A stretch of 64,000 nt of DNA from Maribacter polysiphoniae (lineage in GTDB: Bacteria > Bacteroidota > Bacteroidia > Flavobacteriales > Flavobacteriaceae): the NCBI RefSeq assembly GCF_003148665.1, contig NZ_QGGQ01000001.1, forward strand, positions 389,762 to 453,761, given 5' to 3'. This document shows positions 35,903-42,525 of this stretch, piece by piece (position 1 is the stretch's first letter; each line of letters starts with the position of its first letter). The translations under genes were made by a program, and so were the position numbers. The notes below the pieces were generated by a model that saw nothing but the letters and a program-made list of their open reading frames with translations, was not told the origin of the DNA and searched no databases.

Positions 35903-35926
35903 TTTGCGTGCAAATTGCGTGCAAAT
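35903..35926. promoter_or_regulatory. Integrase arm-type sites, left end
   Basis: Tandem TTTGCGTGCAAA-TTGCGTGCAAAT, two copies of TGCGTGCAAAT 11 bases apart. The identical 24-bp sequence is at the right end (58061-58084), and a single copy lies outside the left att at 35698-35708. Position about 20 bases before the integrase ATG also suits autoregulation. Confidence 0.6.
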
Positions 35927-35946
35927 TTTTTTTACCTTTGATTAGG

Positions 35947-37164
35947 ATGAACACTAATGTAAAACTTTCTTTGGATACCCGCAGGCAGAAAAAGGATGCC
36001 TCTTATCCAGTTATTTTACGATTGACTCATTTTCGCAAAACAACGTCAATAAGTTTAGGCCAATCTGTGCAAAAGGAGTTTTGGGACAATAAAAACGAGA
36101 AGATAAAAAGAGCGTTTAAAGGCACTTCATCCGTTAGTAAATTGAATAATCAGCTCTTGAAAGAAAAAACAAGAGCCGTAGATATAATTAATGATCTTCA
36201 CGAAAAAGATGAGCTTAACTATTTATCAATCTTACAGCTTAAAAGTAAGATTATAAGAACTGCCTCATTTGATTCATTTTTTGAATTTAGCAAGAGTATT
36301 GTATTAGAGTTAAAGAAAGCAGAACGTTTTGGAAATGCTAATACATACTATGCTGTAATTAAAGTTTTGGAAAAATTTACTAGTGGAAATGATATTAAAT
36401 TCAATGAAATAAATTATGATTTTCTCAAAAGATTTGAGAGCTGGCATTTTTCTAGAGGAAATTCTGTAAACGGCCTTTCAGCTTATATGAGAACAATAAA
36501 AGCCATTTTAAACAGGGCCATCAAAGCTGATGTCATTTCCTTGGATGCTTATCCCTTTACTAATTATAGAATTAAAACAACTCCCACCGAAAAAAGAGCT
36601 CTTGACATCAAAAGCATCAAATCTATAATGCTTTTAAAACTGGAAGAAACCGATAGCCTGTTTCATTACAGAAACTACTTCTTAGCATCTTACATGCTCT
36701 ATGGTGTTTCATTTATGGACTTGGCTTTTTTAAAAGTTGAAAATATCATTGATAACCGCATTAAATTCCAGAGGAAAAAAACATCCAAACCCTATGATAT
36801 AAATATAACATCACAGTTAATGGCGATACTTTCATTTTATCTTAAGAACAAGAGAAAATCAGATTTCATATTTCCGATAGTTAAAAGGGACACCTTTGAA
36901 CTTCAGTATAAGGATGTGTTGTGGGCTCGGAAGAGATATAATAAGGGTTTAAAAAAGATTGCAAAAAAATGTAAGATAGACCAACGGTTGACATCGTATG
37001 TGTCACGCCATAGCTTCGCAACCCAAGCGATGTTACAAGATGTTCCTTTACAAGCAATTTCGGCCATGCTTGGCCATAATCGTTTATCCACTACCCAAAT
37101 ATATCTTAAGTCCTTGCCGAGTGAGATATTAGATGATTACAATAAAAAATTGGTTGAAATATAG
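35947..37164 (+). CDS. Tyrosine-type site-specific integrase
   Basis: 405 aa from the ATG at 35947 (MNTNVKLSLDTRRQKK); a GTG at 35908 in frame would start inside the arm sites. N-terminal arm-binding and SAM-like core-binding domains precede the catalytic domain. Tyr386 in STTQIYLKS is the nucleophile, Arg354 in SYVSRHSFAT the second catalytic Arg, and His377 in LGHNR the next. In place of the first Arg (usual TGLR/RGM) the sequence reads YMLYGVSFMDL, and Tyr replaces the first His, as in some other Bacteroidota integrases. First gene inside the left att; integrates the element at tRNA-Ala. Confidence 0.92.
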   Translation: MNTNVKLSLDTRRQKKDASYPVILRLTHFRKTTSISLGQSVQKEFWDNKNEKIKRAFKGTSSVSKLNNQLLKEKTRAVDIINDLHEKDELNYLSILQLKSKIIRTASFDSFFEFSKSIVLELKKAERFGNANTYYAVIKVLEKFTSGNDIKFNEINYDFLKRFESWHFSRGNSVNGLSAYMRTIKAILNRAIKADVISLDAYPFTNYRIKTTPTEKRALDIKSIKSIMLLKLEETDSLFHYRNYFLASYMLYGVSFMDLAFLKVENIIDNRIKFQRKKTSKPYDINITSQLMAILSFYLKNKRKSDFIFPIVKRDTFELQYKDVLWARKRYNKGLKKIAKKCKIDQRLTSYVSRHSFATQAMLQDVPLQAISAMLGHNRLSTTQIYLKSLPSEILDDYNKKLVEI

Positions 37165-37216
37165 ATTTTAAGTAATAAGCCCCCCAAATCTTACCCTTAA
37201 ACTTTGCGCATGGATT

Positions 37217-37270
37217 CTATGGAATTTTTGTAGTGTTCCAGTAGATAAGCGTCAAGCAAAAATTCCATAG
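37217..37270. terminator. Perfect 14-bp inverted repeat between convergent genes
   Basis: CTATGGAATTTTTG (37217-37230) and CAAAAATTCCATAG (37257-37270), 26-nt spacer. It lies between the integrase stop and the stop of the convergent DUF6730 gene, so a bidirectional transcription stop is likely; the long loop is unusual and another role (protein site) is possible. Confidence 0.5.
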
Positions 37271-37278
37271 GGCGCACC

Positions 37279-37761
37279 CTACTGTTTCTTTGGAACGCTA
37301 TCTTTTTCTTTTATCCATTTCCGGTATGATTCGTAATGCTCGGGGTTTTGGTCAAAATATCCTTTTAGGTTTGAAATTACTTCTTGCTCACCTTCGGCGA
37401 AGGCCTTTTCTTTTAAATCATCTATTCGAGATACTTTGAAAGCTAAATAGCCGATAATAATCAAGGAAGTTATCCAGATAGAATAGTGGAGCCATACCTG
37501 TACTTTCGGAACCAATATTGCTTTTGAAATCTTCTCGGTAATACCTCGAACGGATTCATCAAGCCTTGAATTATTCGCCTTCTCGGAATTCAAATGTTCA
37601 CGGAGCAACCTTTCTATTTCGGTGGTATCCGGTTTAATCTTGAGGTTATCCGTGTTTTGGGTCAACCGTTCCAGTCTGACAAGCGACTTGTTAAACCCGT
37701 CCAGCTCGTCGGTGAGCAGTTCCATTACTTCATCCAGTTTTTTATACCCCATAGTTTTCAA
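37279..37761 (-). CDS. Mobilisation-associated protein, DUF6730-like
   Basis: 160 aa. Residues 1-75 form helical segments with many Leu/Glu (coiled-coil: MGYKKLDEVMELLTDELDGFNKSLVRLERL). A TM helix follows (WLHYSIWITSLIIIGYLAFKV) and then a charged C-terminal helix. Its place right after the relaxase gene and this layout match DUF6730 proteins I know from Bacteroidota mobile elements. It overlaps the relaxase gene by 20 bases. Function: perhaps membrane anchoring of the relaxosome (inference). Confidence 0.65.
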   Translation of the reverse strand: MKTMGYKKLDEVMELLTDELDGFNKSLVRLERLTQNTDNLKIKPDTTEIERLLREHLNSEKANNSRLDESVRGITEKISKAILVPKVQVWLHYSIWITSLIIIGYLAFKVSRIDDLKEKAFAEGEQEVISNLKGYFDQNPEHYESYRKWIKEKDSVPKKQ

Positions 37762-38632
37762 TTTTAAATTCCGATTCCTGTATCAATGGCCTTCTTGATT
37801 GTTTTTTTATGATGTTTTTGGCGATGCTCGTAGCAAGATTGGTGCTCATTTCCACGGTTTTCCCCAATAACTGTATGGACTTGCCAACCTCTACTGGTTT
37901 TGTTATACCTCTATTTTGGGTAAGTTGCGCCATTATTCTTCCTCCGGACATGGGGCGGTGTACTTCGCTTGCCTTGAAGCTATGTCCCTGGTATTGAAAC
38001 CGGAATCCTTGCAACTTATTAGATTTATTTATGCTTGGGATGACTTCCACATTCCTTTCCTGCATGGCCTTGATATAACTATCCAAGGTTTTTGGTCTTT
38101 GGTTCTCCATTACCCTCTGATGAATGTTTTTTATTTCTAGGCGTACTTTTATGGAATCCAGTTCCTTTTCCAATTGCACTTCCTTGACCGTGGTCAGCCC
38201 CATTTCCTTGGCCACGTTCTCGGCTGCCAGTTGACTCCGCTTTCCGATAAAACTGTCATTGTAGGCCTTACCATCGAATCCAATCCGGTTTACGTAGAGA
38301 TGCACATGGGTATGCGCCTTGTCCCGATGCACGAATGCGATGGCCTGCCGTTCCTTCAGCTGCATTTCCTTAATGAACTTTTGGGTCAGCTCCCCTAGTT
38401 GTTCCGTGGATAGGTTTTTACCATCTTCCTGTGTCGGACTAAGAATAAAGCTCAGGGTGTTCTTTTGGCAACGGGTATTTTCTTCTTGGATAAGTCTGAA
38501 CTCCTCGGTTATCTCTTGGGTATCGGTTCCCGCCAGATGTTGGCTAAAGACGATTTCCGCATCCTTCTCCTGGTTCCAACCGTATTCGATACTTGTCCCC
38601 GTGTGCGCTATGGAGGTTCCCTTTCCTATCAT
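37742..38632 (-). CDS. Relaxase/mobilisation nuclease (MobB-type)
   Basis: 296 aa. Nicks the transfer origin and pilots the DNA strand. The three-histidine metal motif is in HRDKAHTHVHLYVNRIG (HxHxH). An N-terminal basic start MIGKGTSIAHTGTSIEYGWN and a middle segment with MENQRPKTLDSYIKAMQERNVEV match MobB-type relaxases of flavobacterial elements. A candidate nucleophile tyrosine is near the N-terminus (Tyr17). It overlaps MobC by one base (TAATG type) and DUF6730 by 20 bases. Confidence 0.88.
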   Translation of the reverse strand: MIGKGTSIAHTGTSIEYGWNQEKDAEIVFSQHLAGTDTQEITEEFRLIQEENTRCQKNTLSFILSPTQEDGKNLSTEQLGELTQKFIKEMQLKERQAIAFVHRDKAHTHVHLYVNRIGFDGKAYNDSFIGKRSQLAAENVAKEMGLTTVKEVQLEKELDSIKVRLEIKNIHQRVMENQRPKTLDSYIKAMQERNVEVIPSINKSNKLQGFRFQYQGHSFKASEVHRPMSGGRIMAQLTQNRGITKPVEVGKSIQLLGKTVEMSTNLATSIAKNIIKKQSRRPLIQESEFKIENYGV

Positions 38633-38934
38633 TACTTTGTTCTTTTGAAATTATAAAGGTGTGTGCGTATTTCCTCAGCCAATTGCTCGACCTCGCTTGC
38701 CAGTTTCGGGTTGTGTTTTTTGAACATATTTCCGATACGGGTAAAGTTGCTCTTGTACTTCACTAGCATTTTATAATGTGTCAATTGTTCGTCCGTCAAC
38801 CGTTCGATGACGGAATTGCCGAAAGCGGAGTTACGGCAATATTCGGAAAGGGAAATACCCGCCCGTTCAGCTCTTTTTTTTAGCAGCTTTTTCTCATAGA
38901 TAGAGCACCGGAACTTGATGTAGGTCCTTTTCAT
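38632..38934 (-). CDS. Relaxosome accessory protein MobC
   Basis: 100 aa with an N-terminal ribbon-helix-helix-like stretch (RTYIKFRCSIYEKKLLKKRAE, GISLSEYCRNSAFG) and C-terminal helices, typical of MobC/plasmid mobilisation proteins that open DNA at oriT for the relaxase. It overlaps the primase stop by 4 bases (ATGA) and the relaxase start by 1 base, making one translationally coupled set. Confidence 0.8.
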   Translation of the reverse strand: MKRTYIKFRCSIYEKKLLKKRAERAGISLSEYCRNSAFGNSVIERLTDEQLTHYKMLVKYKSNFTRIGNMFKKHNPKLASEVEQLAEEIRTHLYNFKRTK

Positions 38935-39887
38935 TTCTTTTTTACTTTGCGACCGCCGGGAGTAAAGCGAGTTTGTTTTTGTGGCAACAAAAACACATCT
39001 CGCGCTTCCTGACCAAGTCCCTTTTTAGCAATAGATATGAGCCATTCGTTCATATCCTTAAATCCTTTGCATATGGTTGATTTGTCAATGCAGTTATTCG
39101 AATGGGCAATCAAGTGTCCGGTGGTTTCCTTTCCATTTTTGTCATTATCCAAATAGAGGTCGATTTCGTTATATCCATCAATGACTTTTATCGCTTTCCG
39201 TAGAAACGCCGTAGAGTTTAAGACTAGAAAATCATATTCCAATTTTAAATCTTTAGTACTCTCCAAAATCGATAACAGGTCGAACATCCCTTCGGTAACG
39301 ATAAGTTTTTTATTACCGTTTTTGATATGGGTGGTATCTTTCGGGGAACTGGAACTCTTATAGTATTTGTTCCGTAGTTCCCATCCTCCCGAATCATTCT
39401 TCAAACCGATGGCGAAGTATCGTCTTCCTTTATGTAGATAGTGGACTTCCTTACAAATGGTCGATGCCGTAGCAATGGAAATTTTTCGTTCAAAAAGATA
39501 TCTTAACAGACCGTAATGCCGAATCGGTCGTACATGGAGAATCTGTAGGCCATTGCTGTTATCATTTATTAAAACTGGCCGCTGTTGAAAAGAGAAAGAG
39601 GTCTGGTCTTGTCCAATAAACTTTAAAGCTTCCTTTACTGACGATTTGTTTATCAGGCATATCAAGTCGATAACATTTCCACCTTTTCCAGCTCCATGGT
39701 CGTACCATCTATTGAGCTTCTTGGCCACCTTGAAAGAGGCTTGGGTCTCGAGCCGGAACGGACTCAGGAACCAAGCTTCTTTTTCGGTTGATTTGGTCGG
39801 AAAGTGCCCTAGTTTTGCCAGCGCTTTTTCGATGGGAAAAGCTCGGGCTCTTTCACACGATAATCCAATTGTTCTTTCTTTTTTCAT
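38931..39887 (-). CDS. Toprim/CHC2-like DNA primase
   Basis: 318 aa from the ATG at 39887 (MKKERTIGLSCERARAFPI); a longer frame from 39935 adds 16 residues and is less likely. N-terminal part has the degenerate CHC2 zinc-finger region (FPIEKALAKLGHFPTKST, SFKVAKKLNRWYDHGAGKGGNVIDLICL). The Toprim domain has LIVTEGMFDLLSIL and DLYLDNDKNGKE. Bacteroidota mobile elements use such primases for replication of the transferred strand. In the same reverse-strand set as MobC and the relaxase. Confidence 0.85.
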   Translation of the reverse strand: MKKERTIGLSCERARAFPIEKALAKLGHFPTKSTEKEAWFLSPFRLETQASFKVAKKLNRWYDHGAGKGGNVIDLICLINKSSVKEALKFIGQDQTSFSFQQRPVLINDNSNGLQILHVRPIRHYGLLRYLFERKISIATASTICKEVHYLHKGRRYFAIGLKNDSGGWELRNKYYKSSSSPKDTTHIKNGNKKLIVTEGMFDLLSILESTKDLKLEYDFLVLNSTAFLRKAIKVIDGYNEIDLYLDNDKNGKETTGHLIAHSNNCIDKSTICKGFKDMNEWLISIAKKGLGQEARDVFLLPQKQTRFTPGGRKVKKK

Positions 39888-39968
39888 AAGCCAAATAGTT
39901 TTGAGCAAAAAATTGATGTTTTGATGACAGAACATGGGAAAGCCTTTCTTTACTTAGGTTTCCGTAGC

Positions 39969-40116
39969 ATCGTTTTCTTCATCGATTCATCATTTTTATA
40001 TTTTTTCTATGTTTTCTTGTCATCGTTTTATTTTTTGATGAACAAATGATGATATAATGATGACAGCCCTGGCATCGATAGATATTAAGAAAAGTTCAAT
40101 CTGTCATCGTTTCATC
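39969..40116. repeat. Cluster of GATGA/TCATC short repeats, possible origin region
   Basis: About ten TCATC or GATGA pentamers in 150 bases (for example CATCGTTTT at 39969 and 40021, CATCGTTTC at 40105, TGATGA at 40035-40059), on both strands. Most of it is the 208-bp gap between the primase start and the helicase stop; the last 20 bases encode the helicase C-terminus. Suggests iterons or an oriT/replication origin; not proven. Confidence 0.35.
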
Positions 40117-41301
40117 GAAATTGTCAAGCAAAAAGGATTTTTTCACAGTAAAATACCTCCCCTTGGCATCCAATAATTGCATGGAGGCATCCTGCCAGAT
40201 TACCAGTTTTTGATAGCTCAGGGAGTTGTCCTTGTTCTCCAGTTTCCAATCCCTCTTCAGCAGTCTTCTGAGTTGTGTCAAATCGGTCTTTATCCGTGTC
40301 CTGTTCAACAGCTGTAATGCATCCAAAGGGCAAAGGTGTATTTCTTCGGTATCAAACTGTTCCATGGCCCCAAGCAGAATCGTGGCAAGTTCCTTTTCGA
40401 CCCTATTGCGATTATTCTGTACCAACTTTTTCAAGGCTGGTGTCCGTATCTGTTTTGGAGTGAACCACATCCTTGTAGTATGCTTACTTGATAACTGTCG
40501 CTTTTGCAGGTGATGCAAAAAAGCCGGTATTTCCGACATCAATCGGTTCAAGAAATCGGTCTCCTCTTTTTTGAGCACGGGTATTTTCAGTACCCAAAAA
40601 CGGGTCTCGTTCCCGTCTATCTTGATGAAATTGTCCTCATTGTTGCTGCATAGGACGAACTTGCCAAAGAACTCCACTTCCCGTTTATCCTTTCCCTTCG
40701 CCTCCAACTTGTTGATATTGGTGGTGCTCAGGTATTTGATACGTTCGGTCAGCTCTTCCTTGTTGAACAGTACTTCGTCTATACAGATGAGCAGCTTGTT
40801 CGCCCAGTCCGCATTGAACTGGCTACTAAAACTGTCATTGGTCAGATAGGTCATATTGTTATCGAAGATGGCCTTCAGCCATTTCAGAAAGGTGCTCTTG
40901 CCCGTGGAACGTTCCTTGGACACCAAACATAGGATTGGCAATACCTGTACCGGTTTTGTGTACAGTAATTGCAGGTAGTCCAATCCCAGATCATAGTGCT
41001 TACCAAAAATATGTTCGATGAAACTCAATGACGTACTGCATTCGCCTTCTTTGGGAATTGTGGGCAAAGGAGAATAGGTGTTATAGAACCCTTTATACTC
41101 CTGTTTAAAATCGACGTGGCTAGGGATGCAGGTAAAGCCATCATATTTTGGAACTTTGCTCAGGTAATCCTTGCCATGATCTTGGCGGATGGTCTCTATG
41201 TTCCAGTGTACCAGAATCTCATTGAAATGTCCGGCGATGGTCGGTGCCTGCACCAATTTATAGTACGAAGTGCCCACTCGTAAGTATGGTACTGTTTTCA
41301 T
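40096..41301 (-). CDS. Primase-helicase family protein (DUF5906, superfamily 3-like ATPase)
   Basis: 401 aa. Walker A SKERSTGKST (128-137) and Walker B LLICIDE (170-176), then NNEDNFIKIDGNETRFWVLKI as the arginine-finger-like region: the pattern of D5/VirE-like replicative helicases. No N-terminal primase domain is visible, so it may work with the Toprim primase downstream. Likely unwinds the element during replication or transfer. It is separated by 86 bases from the HTH gene upstream. Confidence 0.85.
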   Translation of the reverse strand: MKTVPYLRVGTSYYKLVQAPTIAGHFNEILVHWNIETIRQDHGKDYLSKVPKYDGFTCIPSHVDFKQEYKGFYNTYSPLPTIPKEGECSTSLSFIEHIFGKHYDLGLDYLQLLYTKPVQVLPILCLVSKERSTGKSTFLKWLKAIFDNNMTYLTNDSFSSQFNADWANKLLICIDEVLFNKEELTERIKYLSTTNINKLEAKGKDKREVEFFGKFVLCSNNEDNFIKIDGNETRFWVLKIPVLKKEETDFLNRLMSEIPAFLHHLQKRQLSSKHTTRMWFTPKQIRTPALKKLVQNNRNRVEKELATILLGAMEQFDTEEIHLCPLDALQLLNRTRIKTDLTQLRRLLKRDWKLENKDNSLSYQKLVIWQDASMQLLDAKGRYFTVKKSFLLDNFDETMTD

Positions 41302-41387
41302 AGAATAACGTTTTGAACACCAAGAGGATTCCCAAGATGTAGTTGTGAGTTGATAAAAAATTCAGAAATGGTATCGCCAGCTATTAC

Positions 41388-41657
41388 CTAACGAACGGGC
41401 TCCGCTATCACTTCGATTTCCGGTATGGGTTTTCGTTCGTTTTGGAGTAGCCAATTGACGATCTTCTTCTTTTCGAAAAAAATCAGTTTTCCGTTGGGTT
41501 TTGAGTGGGGAATATTTCCCGCAGCGGTAAGTTTGTACAGATAGCTCCTGGATATCCCTGTATAGTCACAGGTTTCCTCAAAGGTCAGTACCTCTTTATT
41601 GGCAATCAACAGTTTTTCCAAACGGTCTAGCCGTTCGAGTATTAAAAAATTGTCCAT
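41388..41657 (-). CDS. Helix-turn-helix excisionase-like protein
   Basis: 89 aa from the ATG at 41657 (MDNFLILERLDRLEKLL). VLTFEETCDYTGISRSYLYKLTAAGNIPHSKPNGKLIFFEKKKIVNWL is the winged MerR/excisionase (Xis) HTH_17 motif. In Bacteroidota integrative elements such genes direct excision and switch on the mobilisation genes downstream. A perfect 18-bp palindrome lies 28 bases upstream. Confidence 0.85.
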   Translation of the reverse strand: MDNFLILERLDRLEKLLIANKEVLTFEETCDYTGISRSYLYKLTAAGNIPHSKPNGKLIFFEKKKIVNWLLQNERKPIPEIEVIAEPVR

Positions 41658-41684
41658 TTTGTTTCTTTTTAGGGTTACGAAATG

Positions 41685-41702
41685 AACAAAAGCGCTTTTG
41701 TT
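41685..41702. promoter_or_regulatory. Perfect 18-bp palindrome upstream of the HTH gene
   Basis: AACAAAAGCGCTTTTGTT at 41685-41702 is fully self-complementary. Its position 28 bases before the excisionase-like start makes it a candidate repressor/autoregulatory operator for the mobilisation operon. Confidence 0.55.
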
Positions 41703-42107
41703 TTCTTTCAATATTGCTATTGGATAAATGTATGAAAATAGGCAAACGGAGAAGTAGGAAAAAACAAATAGTTATTCACAAATAACTGATATACAACAAA
41801 TTAAATTAAATATTGCCAAACTAGATAGTGCTAATGGACCGGAAGTTTTATTTGGTTTCATTTGATGCCAAAGGACACCAATCTAAATAAGGGTTTAGTT
41901 TGGGGTTTAGCAGAAAATTGTGGGTTATCAACAATGGGAACAGCAAAAACAAGAAAATAATAGCTTTAGAAAGGCAGGTTTTAAGATTTGGGTTATCTAA
42001 ATCATGGTTCGATATTTTGTTACTGCGTGAAGAAAGATTGGCATTCTATGTAAAAATACTGTTTCAAAAAACCTTCCTTTTACAAAACTGTTGGCATAGA
42101 GGAGCTT
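41703..42107. other. AT-rich gene-free gap between mobilisation and cargo units
   Basis: No convincing gene. AGTTATT (41770-41776) and AATAACT (41781-41787) form a perfect 7-bp inverted repeat with a 4-base loop CACA. A forward frame of about 100 codons ending at 42214 has no recognisable protein features. The divergent promoters of the two units must lie here. Confidence 0.5.
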
Positions 42108-42122
42108 TGCAACACAGTTGCA
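42108..42122. promoter_or_regulatory. Candidate Fur-family operator 1 (metal cargo)
   Basis: TGCAACACAGTTGCA, a perfect inverted repeat (arms TGCAAC/GTTGCA, 3-base spacer), 24 bases before the DUF6660 start. TATCTTCG (42135-42142), a near -7 box, follows, so the site overlaps the promoter. Matches 11 of 15 bases with the site at 45136. Confidence 0.6.
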
Positions 42123-42146
42123 TGTATTTCTTGCTATCTTCGCAAA

Positions 42147-42464
42147 GTGAAAATAATCGCAGTCATACTATCCTTATATTTTTTGGCACTCAACTTAGTG
42201 CCTTGCGGCGATGATGCTCAAATTTCCGATTCGGAAACAACCGAGTTTCAAGTGGGTTTGGACCATAATCAAAATCACGGCGATTGTGAACTTTGCTCAC
42301 CTTTTTGTCAATGCCATTGCTGTCATTCGCACACCATTGTCTTTGATTTGGACATCTATGAGCCTATCGAACCTATGGTCATGCAAGAAAGTTTTTCCCA
42401 TTTTGAAAGCGTAAGCGAAGACCCGGTATTTACCCTCTTTCAACCTCCGAAGATTATTGGCTAA
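42147..42464 (+). CDS. DUF6660-like Cys/His-rich exported protein
   Basis: 105 aa, start GTG at 42147 (MKIIAVILSLYFLALNLVPCGD). A signal sequence is followed by a short acidic segment with HNQNHGDCELCSPFCQCHCCHSHT, seven Cys and several His, so the mature protein is a small metal-binding periplasmic or envelope factor. The family (DUF6660 as I recall) sits beside metal TonB receptors. First cargo gene; precedes the TonB receptor by 61 bases. Function: metal sensing or scavenging (inference). Confidence 0.7.
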   Translation: MKIIAVILSLYFLALNLVPCGDDAQISDSETTEFQVGLDHNQNHGDCELCSPFCQCHCCHSHTIVFDLDIYEPIEPMVMQESFSHFESVSEDPVFTLFQPPKIIG

Positions 42465-42525
42465 TTACATATGCGATGACATCATCGCCCTCCAAAAAAA
42501 ATTAGTCAATTAAATTCAAATTACA

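Noticed and set aside
35908-35946. GTG start extending the integrase by 13 residues
   Set aside because: It would begin inside the tandem arm-type sites; the ATG at 35947 fits family N-termini better.
37279-41657. Self-transmissible ICE
   Set aside because: No VirB4/TraG, VirD4-type coupling protein or pilus gene is present; only relaxase, MobC and replication genes, so mobilisable is the correct term.
41900-42214. 104-codon forward frame before the cargo operon
   Set aside because: No protein-like composition, no start with conserved features, and it overlaps the operator, promoter and beginning of the DUF6660 gene.
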